Of a stretch of 64,000 bases of DNA, positions 12,668 through 25,396 are shown piece after piece. Position numbers and translations under genes: made by a program. Every line of letters begins with the position of its first letter. Positions within the stretch are counted from its first letter, which is position 1. Source of the DNA: Misgurnus anguillicaudatus. Its lineage: Eukaryota > Chordata > Actinopteri > Cypriniformes > Cobitidae. The notes beneath the pieces are model-generated. The model was not told where the DNA came from. It did not search any database and saw only the letters and a list, made by a program, of their open reading frames with translations. The stretch covers positions 22,701,501-22,765,500 of the forward strand of contig NC_073361.2 of the NCBI RefSeq assembly GCF_027580225.2, read 5' to 3'.

Positions 12668-13462
12668 AGACTTAGGGGGTGTGCACACCACAGCTTTTTT
12701 TTGCGGCTGAAAATGCCTGGAGGACACCGAATGCCAGCTGTTTTTTCAGCTGAGCGCTGGCTTTCTTCAGCTGAGCCCTTTGGTTGCTGTGATACTTCTG
12801 ATTTGTTTATCGTCGTTGTACAATGCGGCAGTTGGTTGTTGTGATATTTGTCCCGCCCCTTCTCCACTGTGATTGGACGGCCATGTGAGAAATGAAAGCG
12901 TCAGCGTAAGTTCTACCAGGAAGACTCTAATACCACGTCATTCATTCATAAAATCGGCTTACCAATCACAGCTCAATGCCGACTATTTAAACGCTGAACT
13001 AACACTCTCTCCTGCTGCCCGTAGGTGTCGTAGCTGAAGTTCACCTCCATCCTCCCCACCACCACCAGGTTGTTCCCTGTTCTTTTGTCCGGGGGTAGGC
13101 TCCGCCCCTGCCTTCAACATCAGGCAGGATCTGCCGGACTACAGCTAGACCCGGACGAAAGGCGGGGCATATGCCAAAAGAATCTTACGAGACTCAAGCA
13201 TCTCTTTTATTTTGAGACTGATTCGAATTTCTGTCTTTTAATTCAACATGGAATAAATGTCATTCAAACGTTCACTTGCCTTCTGAGTCTTTATGGTAGA
13301 ACTGATATTGACAAGCTGAGCTTTTCACACAAAGTTTGCGGAGCGCTGGCTTTCAGCGCTAGCTGTTGGCTTTTTCGAAAAACGGCAAGCTTACATGGGA
13401 AACAATTGAAAACATACGCTGACCGCGGGCGTAAAAGCTTTGGTGTGCACGCCTCCTTAGGC
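12668..13462. mobile_element. Foldback element with long imperfect TIRs
   Basis: Left ggggtgtgcacaccacagctttt and right aaaagctttggtgtgcacgcc are inverted copies; internal arms with gcgctggcttt pair further in. About 795 bp. The 132-codon frame inside it has no recognisable domain. Confidence 0.7.
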
Positions 13463-13669
13463 TTTTGAAATGTCATTCCATAAACAGTCTTGAAATGAGA
13501 TCAAACAAGTGAGTGTTTTTAAAATGGCTTAAAAATAAACAATTCTTAAACCGTATACTTTTATGTTTAATTTTGAGATCTTTAGAACATTTATTATATT
13601 AATGTTTAAAAAAATATTACATATTCACTAAAAGTCCTTAGATTCGACCTGCAATTCCAGATATAGACA

Positions 13670-14721
13670 AAGGCTGTTTCTCAATTCCAAGAACACAAAG
13701 AACGGACTTGCGTTCTCGTGGAGATCGGTCTTGCCAGGCGACCTTGGAAGAACAAACTCCGAAGGTCGCGAGAACACAGAACGCACTTGTGAGAATTGAG
13801 ATGTGTGCAATCTTCCTGTTGGTCACCTGGGGCCGGTTGCACAAGCTGTGCTTAAGTTACAACGTAGCTTAGTTACGACATAAATGGGCACTAAGTTACA
13901 ACTTACGCACTACTAAATGTTTTTGGGTTGCACCATTAAACGTAACAATACTTTGTAACTAAATATTTACGGAAGCCTCTGTCCATGAATAACAATTGGA
14001 ATAAGATGTCAGCCAGATTATATATTACATCAATGAGCTCGTAATTAATTATGAAGAGCCGCAAGTTTGTCAACGAGTTTTCAAGAACTGTTTAATTTTC
14101 TGTGTATCCATCAATTAAAATAAGATTTAAAATTTCTTCCTGTTTATTGTCTCCTCCATGGGATAGATATTTTCAATTAAAAGTGTAATGTTTTGAGTTC
14201 GATAACGTTTGCTTTAACATCTTTTTTAACTTTCAGTTTAGGCGAGTCAAGAATGATTTTGAAATTACGTACTGTTCAAACTATTTCCTGTTTTCCCATT
14301 ATAAGGCTTGTGATTGGGTTAAGAAAAATAGACGTCATTCTATGCGACAACGCATTACTTTACGGAGAGCTTACGACCTACTTGCTAAGTTCTGCCTTAA
14401 GAACAAATGGTGCAACCGAATAAAGTAAAGAGTTAGTTATAAACTAGCTAGTAGCTACTAAGCCTCTAGTTTGGACTTCATGTCCCAGTTTAAGTAAGAA
14501 CTTATGAACGACTGGTGCAACCCTACCCAGACCTCCCCAGATTTCAGCACGCAAGTCTGCACTCGATGCATGCTCGATATCAAGAACACATCCGGGTATT
14601 TTCATGCGTCCTCTGTACTTGTGTTCTTGAGAATTGGAATTGAACTATACTGTTAATGATGACGTAGAGCGAGATCACAAGGATGCAAGATCGCTAAAGA
14701 ACACAATTTGAGAAACAGCCA
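13670..14721. mobile_element. DNA element, outer member of a nest
   Basis: TIRs ggctgtttctcaattcc / aatttgagaaacagcc. Interrupted by the element at 13832-14527. Confidence 0.7.
13832..14527. mobile_element. DNA element nested in 13670-14721
   Basis: Ends gggccggttgcacaagc and cgactggtgcaacccta are inverted repeats. Arms carry aacttaagc / gcttaagtt-like blocks. Confidence 0.65.
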
Positions 14722-15735
14722 TGGTCTATAGTGGGACCAAATGTTTTGATGTGTCTTTTGCAGGAGTTTTTTTTTCATCTATAAAGTGTTTTAAATTCCT
14801 GTTTTATGTGTCCAAATAACTATGCCAAAGAATTGTATGGCTTTGTATAAATGCCCATGAGAGCAGAAGAAACACATAAGAAACACCTCTGCATTTTCTT
14901 GCCCTGAGGAAAAAGTGTGCGTGCCAGCATCATAATGCCGCATTTATTTTACATGCCACATATGTAACTTTATAATATAATACAGTTTTCAAATCTCCAG
15001 TAATCAGAATGAACTGGTTATGGTCTGCTAATGTATCATTTATATTCCTAGGGGAAGTTTTTATAAAGATCTCAATTATGTTTTATTTATTATACATATA
15101 CATTTTGCATTAAATGTTTTGTTTTGTCTTGTGAAATGATATAATTACTGTAATGCAAAAACTATTTAGAGTAATAACAGTATTTTAAATAGCTCTAAAA
15201 AAATAGCTCAGTAAATCATACTGATATCTTTGATCTTTAATTGCTTTGGGATCTTAGTAGTTTTAAACACAGTTTGAGACAAAACTAAATCCTTTTTCTG
15301 AAACTATAGAGGAAACGTAAGTTAACTAAGGTTTGTTAATTAGGAGGATTAACATTTAAGAAAAAATAAGCCTTAAGCAAAAGCCACCATTTGCTCTCCA
15401 CAAATGTGCATTGGTGTCTAGATGAAGAGATATTAAACAATTAAGATATTGAAAATATTTTTTGTGAGTCATGTCTTGCTTAGCAGTTACATTTAGAGAC
15501 TTCTGTTATGCTGTGCTTTATGTTTTATGGTGGAGTATCAAGAGAGTAGCTTGTTGATTTCCCATGATTATCAGTGAGCTGTACCACGAATGACTCCATT
15601 GGCAATATAGCAGAAGTACAGTCATGAATCATGGCCAAGAGGCGCTGTGATTCACATTGTGTACGCTCGACTGTATATTGCTGTATACTGATATGTAAGG
15701 CTGTACATGCATTGTTGTTCAATTTCAGGCAACCG
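14722..15735. other. Intergenic, no feature recognised
   Basis: AT-rich, no exon and no matched repeat. Confidence 0.45.
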
Positions 15736-16790
15736 TAAAGGAACAGTTACCCCAAATTAAATACATCTGTCAGAATATACTCGCCCTGACTCTTATATCG
15801 TACAACAGGGGGAATTCTAATAACTGAAATTGAGGAAATTGAGGAACTCAGATGCGAAAGCCATTAAACGCTATCAAAAATGAAAAAAAGTTATTAACCG
15901 AATGCTCTCGGGCCGGCACGTATTATACATTCATACGTTCATCGCTTCAAATCTTCTTTAAAGGACACTCCACTTTTTTAGAATTTTTTTTAGCTCTCCT
16001 AGAGTTAAACAGTTGGGTTTTACCGTTTTGGAATCCATTCAGCTGATCTCCGGGTCTGGCAGTACCACTTTTAGCATAGCTTAGCATAATCCATTGAATC
16101 TCATTAGACCATTAGCATGGCGCTCAAAAATATCCAAAGAGTTTAGATATTTTTCCTATTTAAAACTTGACTCTTCTGTAGTTACATTGTGTACTAAGAC
16201 CTACGGAAAATTAAAAGTTGCGATTGTCTAGGCCGATATGGCTAGGACCTATACTCTCATTCTGGCGTAATAATCAAGGACTTTGCTGCCGTAACATGGG
16301 TGCAGCAGGCGCAATGATATAACACAGCTCCCTTTGGTAACTTTCAATAGCTGGGGACTATTTTTAGGCACAGCATTATATCATATTGGCCTAGAAAATC
16401 GCAACTTTAAATTTTTCGTTAAAATATCGAAACTCTTTGGTTATTTTTGAGCGCGATGCTAATGGTCTAATCAGATTCAATGAATTATGCTAAGCTATGA
16501 TAAAAGTAGTACCACCAGCCTCAGAGATCAGCTGAATGGATTCCACAACGGTAAAAATCAAATGTTTAACTCTACGGGAGCTTGAAAATTTGCCTATTTT
16601 CTAAAAAAGTGGAGTGTCCCTTTAATCATAAATACCAATTTGTTGGCAGAAAAATCCATTAGGAGTCTGAAAACAATTACAAATTTACAAAAATTTACAA
16701 AAAAACGTGTCAGACACACTTAGAGTGATTTTCATCTGAGCTCTTCAATTTCTTGATTACATTTTTTGGATGAACTATTCCTTTAAATAT
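15736..16790. mobile_element. DNA element (outer), interrupted by a family E foldback
   Basis: Ends aaaggaacagttacccca and ttggatgaactattccttt resemble the aaagggatagttcaccc TIR family seen at 29939 and 47409. The family E element sits inside. Confidence 0.6.
15962..16621. mobile_element. TTAA-flanked foldback transposon, family E copy 1
   Basis: Long TIRs beginning AGGACACTCCACTTTTTTA and ending AGTGGAGTGTCCCT, TTAA on both sides. Arms share ccattcagctgatctc and tagcatagcttagca. Paralogs at 27408 and 62156. Confidence 0.88.
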
Positions 16791-17446
16791 ATGATCTGGT
16801 GTTTGCATGGTTAAACACCATCAGAAAATACAACAGCATTGAATTGCCCAGTTGTGTGTTTATTTTAACTTTTAAGTTTAAACCATTCAGCCCAGAGAAA
16901 TCAACACGTGTTGCCTGTGGCCATCGCTGCCAACCACCTCTTATTCTTGGTGTATACCCTGTACGTAAACGTGAATCTACTGTAGTGGCATTCCCATGAG
17001 CGCATAATGATATCTATAAAGCACAACAGGACTTGACACACAGAGCGCCTTAACACTCTTGAAAGCAATGACTCACCAGCTTTTATTTAGAGTAGATATG
17101 CAAATCAGACGTCTCAGCCTTCAGCACTTTCTCTCCTGAACTCCTGACAGAGCATTAATCACGACACCCTCAAAACATCACCTGCCATCCACTGCGACAT
17201 CACCTGGAAATAAGTTTAATTGTCTATTAGGCAGAAGAATGTAAGTATGGTCACAAGTTGGTATAGCCGGACACAAGAATTTGCCGTATCGTATGCATAT
17301 AAGGTATGTTGCTTTCGAAAATTGGGAAAAATTACCAACCTTATTTTATGCAAATGTGTAAGTTTTTTTACAAGTTGGCTAATTTGTAAGCATTCGTATA
17401 AAGTGAATTTTACAAAAACATACGATTATCATAAAAAACAATAACG

Positions 17447-17510
17447 AAACCCCACCCCTAACCCCAACGTCACAGGGGCACAAGCAAATTGTACAAAAAT
17501 GTAAGAATGT
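17447..17510. repeat. Short dispersed repeat 'ccccacccctaaccccaac'
   Basis: The block ccccacccctaaccccaacg plus aggggc...aaattgtacaaa recurs at about 40150-40215. The core of an old fish repeat; boundaries unclear. Confidence 0.5.
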
Positions 17511-17775
17511 GATCTTATAAATTAATACTAATTAGACACCTTGTAAAATATGTACCAATTGCCATGAGATAGTGTTAAAAAATACAGTATTTTACAGTAT
17601 ATTACTGTAATTGCAAGACTGGAAAGTAAAATTAAAATTAGAAAGTTATATTTTATATTTACAATTATGCATTTGGCAGGTGGTTTTATAAAAAGCAACT
17701 TCTTAGGGCATAACAAAGTATGCATTTTTTATTTGTATCCTCCCTGGGTTCAGACTGCTGACCTTTTGTGCAACA

Positions 17776-19282
17776 ATAGGGCTCAAAATTAACTTTTTTA
17801 TTTGGTAGCACTGGTGCTCCCAACTTTAAAGAGTTAGGAGCACCAGCTAAAATTTAGGTGCACCCATCTAAAAATTAAAAAGCACCACAACTACAATGTA
17901 TATGTTAATAGATTTATTTTATTAAAAATAAAACACCACCGTCTAACACAACGCTCTACCACTGAGCTATGCAGGAGCTTTACTTACACTGTTAGATACC
18001 ATAACAAAAGTAAGCTGTTCATAATGCAGGTTTATACTGCCTGCATACATTTAATTTTTATTTGCAATCCCATTAATCTTATTGGCAGATGCTTTGTTGG
18101 TTTAAGACCCACCTAGAAACCCAGCTTAATAGACTTTGAGCCAATCACTGACTGTAGTCAGAAATGCCAACTACTGTAATTGTAATGCCAACTTAATTTA
18201 AGAACAGTTTTTTTTTTAAACAGGACCCAAATAAGAAACTGCTGATTTTACCTCAAACCTACACTTCCCAAAACATAATATTATATTTTATAACTAAAGC
18301 AAACAAAATCTTACATAACTTTTATTTCACAGCTTTACCAAATGTAAAATTAGGCACTTTAAATTGGCACACAACTTAAATATATGTTTTAATCCAATTT
18401 TTGTAAAATAACAATAAAATAACACTTCAGGATTTCATGTAACACAAGGTGACCAAAAACATACTTAAACCTGTGGTAACTTAATATTAAACCAAATCAG
18501 AACTGTGGCAAAAAAACAACAACTAAAATTTAGTTAACAAGTTCTGACATTTCTGCTTATCTAGAAGAATATACCCCAAAACATGAATAAATAACTTACA
18601 TTAAATACCTTTCTGACTGACTTGTTCCCCTCGCGCTTCCTCTCAACAGTTATTTTGTTTCGTTACTTTGAACTTTACTTGTGTATTACGTATTGAGAGC
18701 TTTTCTCGCTGATTGTGAATTATTCCTGTGTTTGGCATGCACACTCGATTAAAGCTGGAAGTTAAGCTGTGAATGAGAGAGCTGACCGCATTACCTCTTC
18801 CGCGCCGTATGCGATAATGCGGAGGGATATTATGACAAACCGCTTAAACATAGCACGTAGTGCTAGTGTTAGTTCTGTTAGATATGATAGTGCAGACGAG
18901 AAGAGTAAACAGAACTACGCGCGAAAAATCTAACAAAAATGTAAGTGCATTTATTAATCGCGAAAAAATATTTATGTCTTATTGTAATATTTGCATTCAG
19001 AATTGCAATTGATCTTTTTTAATGCATCTATTAAAACAGCTAGCCAACTTTATCAGGAAACCGATACTGCATGCTCTCCCAGAAAGTAGCCACTGAATCG
19101 CTCCTCAGTTGCATTATGTTAGTGTGGTATACATTTTAGCATTTTGTGTGACTGGAACTGCTTGAAACTTAATCTCAGCTTCTTTTATGCTGCTTTTCTT
19201 AAGAAATTAAAATCTAGTTAAATATTGATAATCCATGGGGAAACGTTGAGCAATTAAAAATAGACTGAGCAATTACGAAAAT
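17776..19282. other. Probable old transposon remnant and flank
   Basis: Begins with gggctcaaaattaactttttt and the 'ggagcaccagctaaaattt' block that I associate with fish transposon ends, but no matching right end was found. At 17935-17980 the minus strand reads gctcctgcatagctcagtgg, a tRNA-like A-box fragment. The rest, to 19282, holds nothing I can identify. Confidence 0.35.
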
Positions 19283-19413
19283 TAACCATGGTTTTACTAC
19301 AGTTAAAAAAACATGGTTACTGTAGTAAAACTCTAGTTTTGATAATAGTTATTAATAGCCTACACCAAAAACATGGTTACTACACTTTTACCACAAAAAA
19401 AAACATGGTTAAC
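19283..19413. repeat. Palindromic 'accatggttactgtag' repeat
   Basis: Several direct and inverted copies of aacatggttact / agtaaaactctag within 130 bp; a simple MITE-like palindrome. Confidence 0.5.
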
Positions 19414-19608
19414 TTTTGTAAGGCTCGGCCTATAGCATAGTCCAAAAATCTGTAACACTGATTAATATAAATATAAATACAAACAATTAGGCCTTCACAT
19501 AATGAAGTTTAGTGAATCATTTTTTTTATCATAAGGTCAGTAAAAACTTTCAAGACTTATCTGTGATATTTGTGTCATAGGTGATTATTTTGAACTTCAG
19601 GTTGTGCT

Positions 19609-20289
19609 GGGTACACGGCAAAAGATAATCGGGCTGATTTTGGGTCTTCCAAAATCCTAGCTAAATCTTGATGGTTCTACAGATTATTTTATCAGATTAT
19701 CCCTTGGTGTGAGGTGTGTTAAGAGTGTCCGAACCTGATCGGAAGAATGTCGGAGCTGCCCCGATCGTGAATCGTAAATATTAAACATGTTTAAATCCTG
19801 ATGTGTGGGGGGAACCTCGAGGATAAACGTGCGCACGCTCTTGAGATTATCACCTAAAACGAAACAATATCCAATCAGAAAGTGAGATGATGGAAGACAG
19901 CAGCAGTCATGGCGCAGCACAAAGTGAAGTTGATGTGGACAGCAGAGATGGACCATGTTCCCGACATGTCCACGACTTCACCCAAACCCTTTTATTTTTA
20001 TTCACTGAATTTTCTGTGAAAATCATTACAAACATCATTGAAATTTCTTCCTGCATATTGTCCGCCATGCTTATTTTGAAGTCTCACAAGATTTTGTGAG
20101 ATTTCCCATATTCCCAGTCGAGACTGGTTGATAATCTGTTCGTGTGTGGTGTGCTGTTTTTGACACGTCATGGCACACCACACATTAAAGGAGCAAAGTG
20201 GTTAAATCGAAGATTTTTTTATCCTCATGTTTGTGGACTCTCACATTTTGAAAATCTTATAAGATGTAAATCTTTTGGTGTGTGTACCC
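19609..20289. mobile_element. DNA element with GGGTACAC ends
   Basis: TIRs gggtacacggcaaaagat and atcttttggtgtgtgtaccc (inverted, small indel). About 680 bp with no transposase. Confidence 0.65.
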
Positions 20290-21254
20290 ATCATTAGTTT
20301 TGTGAAACAGCAAATTAAAAACAGGACCATAGAGGTCAGTCTGCTCTTTACTCAAATATTTTTTTCTTCAGCACCCTCTATCCCAAAGAAAATCCACTTT
20401 GACATCTGTCGAATGTTGGGAATTGTCTAAATGACTTTATTTTGACTCTAGCAGGAATGACTTTCATTCACTCATTGTAACAAAGTTACAAGTAAAGAAA
20501 CTAATTACAGGGGCTTTGACAAATCTTTACCCCATAACCCAAATGTGACAAAAAGTAACAGTGACATCGGCCTTATAGCATGCACTACTAATATTAGTAC
20601 ACATTATGTGAGAGTCTGAATTGTTTATCCAGAAACAGATTTAATTGCTTTGTGTTTTATTACTACAATCAAAAAATACAGTTAATATAATAATGTATGA
20701 TGATGATAACCTATTTTTAGATTTCAGAAAAGCTCTCAGTGTTCAACGTCTGGTTTCCGCTCTGTAATCTTATTATAAAATATGAATTTTATTGGAGGTG
20801 TCATTTGCATAACAGACCGTCTTGCATGCATATAATTTAAATTAATAATGGCAAACCAGAGTGGCACTGGGTTTTACACAGTTTGGGAGCTTTCATGCTC
20901 AACGAAAGTGACGCTTCAGCAACTTAGCAAATGTGGCGGCTTGTCTCACCCGAGAGTATTTAACCTTACACAAATCACAGCCAGCAATACTAGGTGCCAG
21001 AATATCACAGGTGACACAGAAGTGAGACTTCAACACTTGCTAAGTGACAGTCATAAGACTGGAGATTCTGTAACTCACGCTAATTTTAAACTAACTGATG
21101 TCAACTTCCTGCACCTGATGATGACGGTCCTTAAATATAGATCAAAGGTGTATTTTTCAATATGTATATAATATGCAATCGTGTTTACATCTAGGCAGAT
21201 GTATGTCTGACATCAGGCAAAAAATATACACTGTCAGAGAAAATGGTAAAAAAA
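20290..21254. other. Intergenic, no feature recognised
   Basis: Contains a 107-codon frame (20848-21171) with no domain, no exon-like homology and no splice context. I see nothing else. Confidence 0.4.
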
Positions 21255-21395
21255 AATTGTCCCTAGCTGTCACTGGGCCAGTACCCTTTCGAAAAGTACA
21301 CCTTTGTATCTAAAGAGTTCATATTAGGGCCTCAAAGGTGCATATTGGTACCAAAATGGTACGTAAATGGTGCATATTAGGACAAAGGTCAGGTT
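21255..21395. repeat. GGTACC-rich dispersed repeat (family P)
   Basis: agctgtcactgggccagtac, gtacacctttgtatc and aaggtgcatattggtacc match the other family P copies. Confidence 0.7.
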
Positions 21396-22452
21396 TGTCA
21401 CACAGCATTGTATATGTAGGGGTGTCGCTGGTCTCCAAAAACCAGCTTTGTGGGAGTTGGAAACATGTTGATTTGCTTAATTAGCCCAGTCAGTGTGCCA
21501 AAATAGATCATTTTTGCTGTAAATGGTTAAACTTTTTTGGATTAAAAACAGGCTCCTTAGGGCTCCCTATTAAAATTAGCTGTTTTATGAGGTATCAACA
21601 GAGTCTTTCACACGTTGATAGAAAAAACATCTCAGTCCTTTTTTTATCGCATTAGTCACTTTGAAGTCAACACGTATTAGCAAGTGTTGAACAGCAGCAC
21701 TTTACAAATCCTCAAAGGCTGTTCGTATATGAAAAGAGTTCTTCTGGATGGTTGAAAATTAACGAAGAGTCGCAATCAAGTTGTCTCTGCGTGTAATGCG
21801 ACTTTACAAAAAGTTGGATGTAGATGTGTGGGGTAAACGTCAGTGCGGCCCCTCGGGATGCGAGAACCGCCATAATGGCTTCAGAACATCTCTCAAAAGG
21901 CTAATTTGTCACTTGTCAAATGAAGATTTGGTGAAAAGTAATTTCTTTCGGATGTGCTTGTTCCCAGCGGTCTTAGTCTGTCAGTTCACATAGTGTCAGA
22001 GGAGGGTTTGCTGACGACCAATTAAATCTTTAAAACACCCCCTACACCATATTCACACAAGCATTTTCGCATGAGTGCATAGAGAACGCAGTCATCATCA
22101 GGTGTAAATCTTCTGCAGCTGGCCATTAAGCGGGTCGTTAGTGTTAGTTTGATGTGAATCAGATTTGCTTTTGCGTCCTGACAAAAAGCAACATGTACAT
22201 CATGTACATATTACATTATAAAATGTCTAGTTTCAGTCCATGATTCTGATGATTATGATAAAACACAACTATGACCGCTGCACCCAGCTATTCTGTTATT
22301 TGAGGGGCAATCTTTTGATCTCTCTGATGAATATGGAAGTGACTTAAACTGCAATTCATCGATAATCCACTTGAGGCTAGCTCCAAAAGGGAGTCAATTT
22401 CCATAGACCATCAAGTTAAAATGCCCAACTTTACATTTAGAAATAAATGTGT
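21396..22452. other. Intergenic, no feature recognised
   Basis: No exon or matched repeat. Confidence 0.4.
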
Positions 22453-22695
22453 TTGCTGCCTTAAAAATTTTTGTCAAGTCAACTCAGAAAACAAGTCATG
22501 TCAACAGAAATTAGTTGTCACAATTTATAAAATATAGCTGAGAAAAGTCAACTTAAATTTATTAGTTATAACAACTCAGCTGTAGTTATAACAACTCATC
22601 TCTAGTCAAGATAAATAACAGTAAGTTGAAATGACTTGTAAATCTGAGTTTATTCAACAAAACATTTTAAGGCAGCAAAGTATTTTTTACAGTGT
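22453..22695. mobile_element. MITE with 'tgctgccttaaaa' TIRs
   Basis: Left tttgctgccttaaaaattttt and right aaaacattttaaggcagcaaa are inverted; the interior is a loose palindrome with aagtcaact / agttgactt-type arms. Confidence 0.8.
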
Positions 22696-22868
22696 TTTGG
22701 TCACTTTTTTAACTAGTAAAGCTGGGCTGCGTTTAGCCCTCACAAAACGTTGCACAACGTTTATTAAACAGAAACAGTGATGCGTTGAACACCCCTGTGA
22801 TGACGCAAGAGTTGCAACTATGGTAGCTGAGAGGCCAATTACTAATGAAATCGTTATAAATATGTGTT

Positions 22869-22972
22869 TATCCTGCTGAAAAAAACAGCATCAAACCAGC
22901 ATGGGACCAGCATACCAGCACCAAAACACAACATATGCTGGTCTTGCTGGTATGCTGTTTTTTTAGCAGGGT
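22869..22972. mobile_element. Short palindromic MITE
   Basis: tcctgctgaaaaaaacagca...accagcat and atgctggt...tgctgtttttttagcaggg pair over nearly the full 104 bp. Confidence 0.8.
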
Positions 22973-23548
22973 AATAATGTGGTAACCGTTTTATAATAGA
23001 AATAAGGTACTCGAGGCTAGTGCTATATTTTGAATAAGTCATAGCTAAAGGGCACTCTGCTTCACATCTTGCTTAACAACGCTCTTCAGCTGTGACTTAT
23101 TCACGTTCACAATATAGCACAGCCTTGATACTTCTTTGCTCATTCATTATTTGAAAACATCAACTGGACATCACAGATCACATATATGTTTGTGTATATT
23201 TTGTGGTGGCATCAGCCAATGTTGTGATGTCATTTTCTCTTAACAGTCCTAAATAGAGGTGGGTCATAGGGGTACATTTGGAATTTGACAATGTGAAGAA
23301 AAAAGTTTTTTCCCAAAAACCCAAACCTTACTTAAACCGTTAAAATCAAGTAGCCAAGCTCAGGGTTATCTAGTTTTGTATTCAAAAAGCATATGTTAGA
23401 TAGGCTACCTGTATATTCCACTGACAAAATAAGCATTTGTTCATAGCTTGAAAAAATACCTAAATAGGAAACCGATTGACAGATTCTTTATCCAATTACC
23501 AAAATAAAAAGATTAATCATTAAAACATTTTGGAAATATATTTAGAGG

Positions 23549-23842
23549 TATAGACGGTTTCATCGGACGCACGTGATACACGTCTGGATCCGAACCTTAC
23601 TTCCGGTTTCCTTTTTTAATGGTCTGACTAGTTGCTAAACTGATCTCTTGAACAAATGCCTCGTCGAAAATAACAAATGTTTTTGTTTCCTAGGTAATCT
23701 ATGTGTTGTTTTTGTGCTTGTTATATAAATAAACTACGTTTAAAGAAATTTGTTGTTATTTATTCTTAGCGGAGTTTACCGGAAGCTACGTGCGGATCGC
23801 GACAGCCGCTTGTTTATGTTGTTACTGCTGAAACCGTCTATA
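23549..23842. mobile_element. MITE with TATAGACGGTTTCA TIRs
   Basis: Ends tatagacggtttca / tgaaaccgtctata, consistent with a TA target duplication. A partial inverted copy lies at about 48830-49028. Confidence 0.8.
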
Positions 23843-24167
23843 ACAGATCTCTATTTTCACAAAAGTAGCTTAATGGTCATCACTTGTTCCCAAATAACTC
23901 AAATTTTTATATGCTGTTTTGAAAGAAAAATACCTTGAGGGACAAAGGAAAAAATTGATAATCTCTTAACACTTTTATGTGTTTTTATGTAATATGAGCA
24001 TCATTATTGAACATATAGGTTATTGGGTTTTTTAACGTATAGGTGTGATTAGAAAAAATACAATTTTGTACTAGCAAATTAAGCATTGTGGCTTTATATT
24101 GATGAAAATATATTAAAGATATACTTCACAGACATGACCACAATTATACAATGACCCAGGTGCTAAA

Positions 24168-24367
24168 AGGGGTTCCTTGCAGCTATTGCAAAACCATTTT
24201 TGGTTCCCCAAAGGACCTTTCAGTCAAAAAAATCTATTTTTTCTTACATTTTAATAGACTGTAAAATCTTCCCAATATATAAAAAATATTTTGTGCAACT
24301 ATGTTAAAAGATATTTATTGAACAGACCAATAAAGAACCTTATTGGAACCTTGATTTCTAAAAGTGC
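24168..24367. repeat. 'gaacc' MITE-like repeat
   Basis: ggttcc...aaccatttttggttccccaaaggacctttcagt resembles a common fish MITE; a diverged relative appears at about 32655-32850. Confidence 0.4.
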
Positions 24368-24869
24368 AGTGCAATAGGTCACTTAGTAAAAAGATAACGC
24401 AAATACATCTGTAGTGGCTCGCACCAGCCAAGTGACTGCTATTAGGTTGCTAATTTTAACAGAGACGTTGTTCATCGAGTCCACCTTCTGTTTAATAAAA
24501 AGTACGGGTGAATTATAATCTTATCATATTGTAATTAAACAAGAATTAATAATGAGATCTTCCTGACAATTTTGGTTCAGCATGTTCTGCACCACTGTGG
24601 GAACTTTTGTGGGCTGCGCTCTCAGCAGCAAACATTAAATATTTGCATACTTGTTATTTCCGTTTCGTTTTGTTCACCGGGTAAGATTATGAGAATACAA
24701 AAAGTGTTTAGCCCCCAGCTGTTTGACAGGCTTGGGTAATAATAGTCTGATTTCTCAGGATTATTGACACTGAAGATTAGTCACAGTGATTTGTGCTGTT
24801 TTAGTACAGAGAAAAGTGCAAGTATGTCTTGTGGCTAAAATATCACAGTAGTGGGTTTTTTTGTGAATA

Positions 24870-24940
24870 TTCCTGTAGCTCAATTGTTAGAGGATTGCGT
24901 CGTGGGTTGGAATCCCAGAGAATGCAGTTACTTCTTTGAA
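24870..24940 (+). mobile_element. tRNA-derived SINE head
   Basis: tcctgtagctcaattgttag carries an A box and gtgggttggaatcccag a B box, with decayed tRNA folding. Relatives at 27152 and 42063. Not a functional tRNA: the acceptor stem does not pair. Confidence 0.65.
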
Positions 24941-25396
24941 TAAGAAACTGTTGATGATGTCACTGCTTTTTATTAAGACCTTGTTTGGTGGTGGTGTTGG
25001 GAATGACCTCTGTGGTTAATGTATTCTGCATTTATAGATAGCCCAGGTCACAGCATGGCATCCATGACTCCAGAAGCACATTTTAGATGGATGAAAAAAT
25101 ATTCCTTGGAATGTAATTTCAAGGACGCGCGCTTGCATGCTGGGATTTTCTAGGATGCTGGCCAGATCGTACAGACGTGGTAAATCGGTCAGTCTTTTCT
25201 ATCTTAGATCTCATAGTGTGGGAAGAAGCAGGTGCTGTAATACCCCATGAAAGATCCAACATCATCTTACCTAACATTTGAGAGAAAAGTGAATGAACAC
25301 ATTGAAGAAGTGCGTCAAATATATGTATGTAGCAAGTAGTGAATATACAATAGCAGGCCAAATGTACATTATGAAATACTGATAAATGGTCCAAAC

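Noticed and set aside
13070..13468. 132-codon open frame on the + strand
   Set aside because: Lies within a foldback element; no domain, no splice context, low-complexity mix of Cys/Leu. Chance frame.
20848..21171. 107-codon open frame starting MANQSGTGFY
   Set aside because: No recognisable family or flanking exons. The protein composition looks random, so it is not called as a gene.
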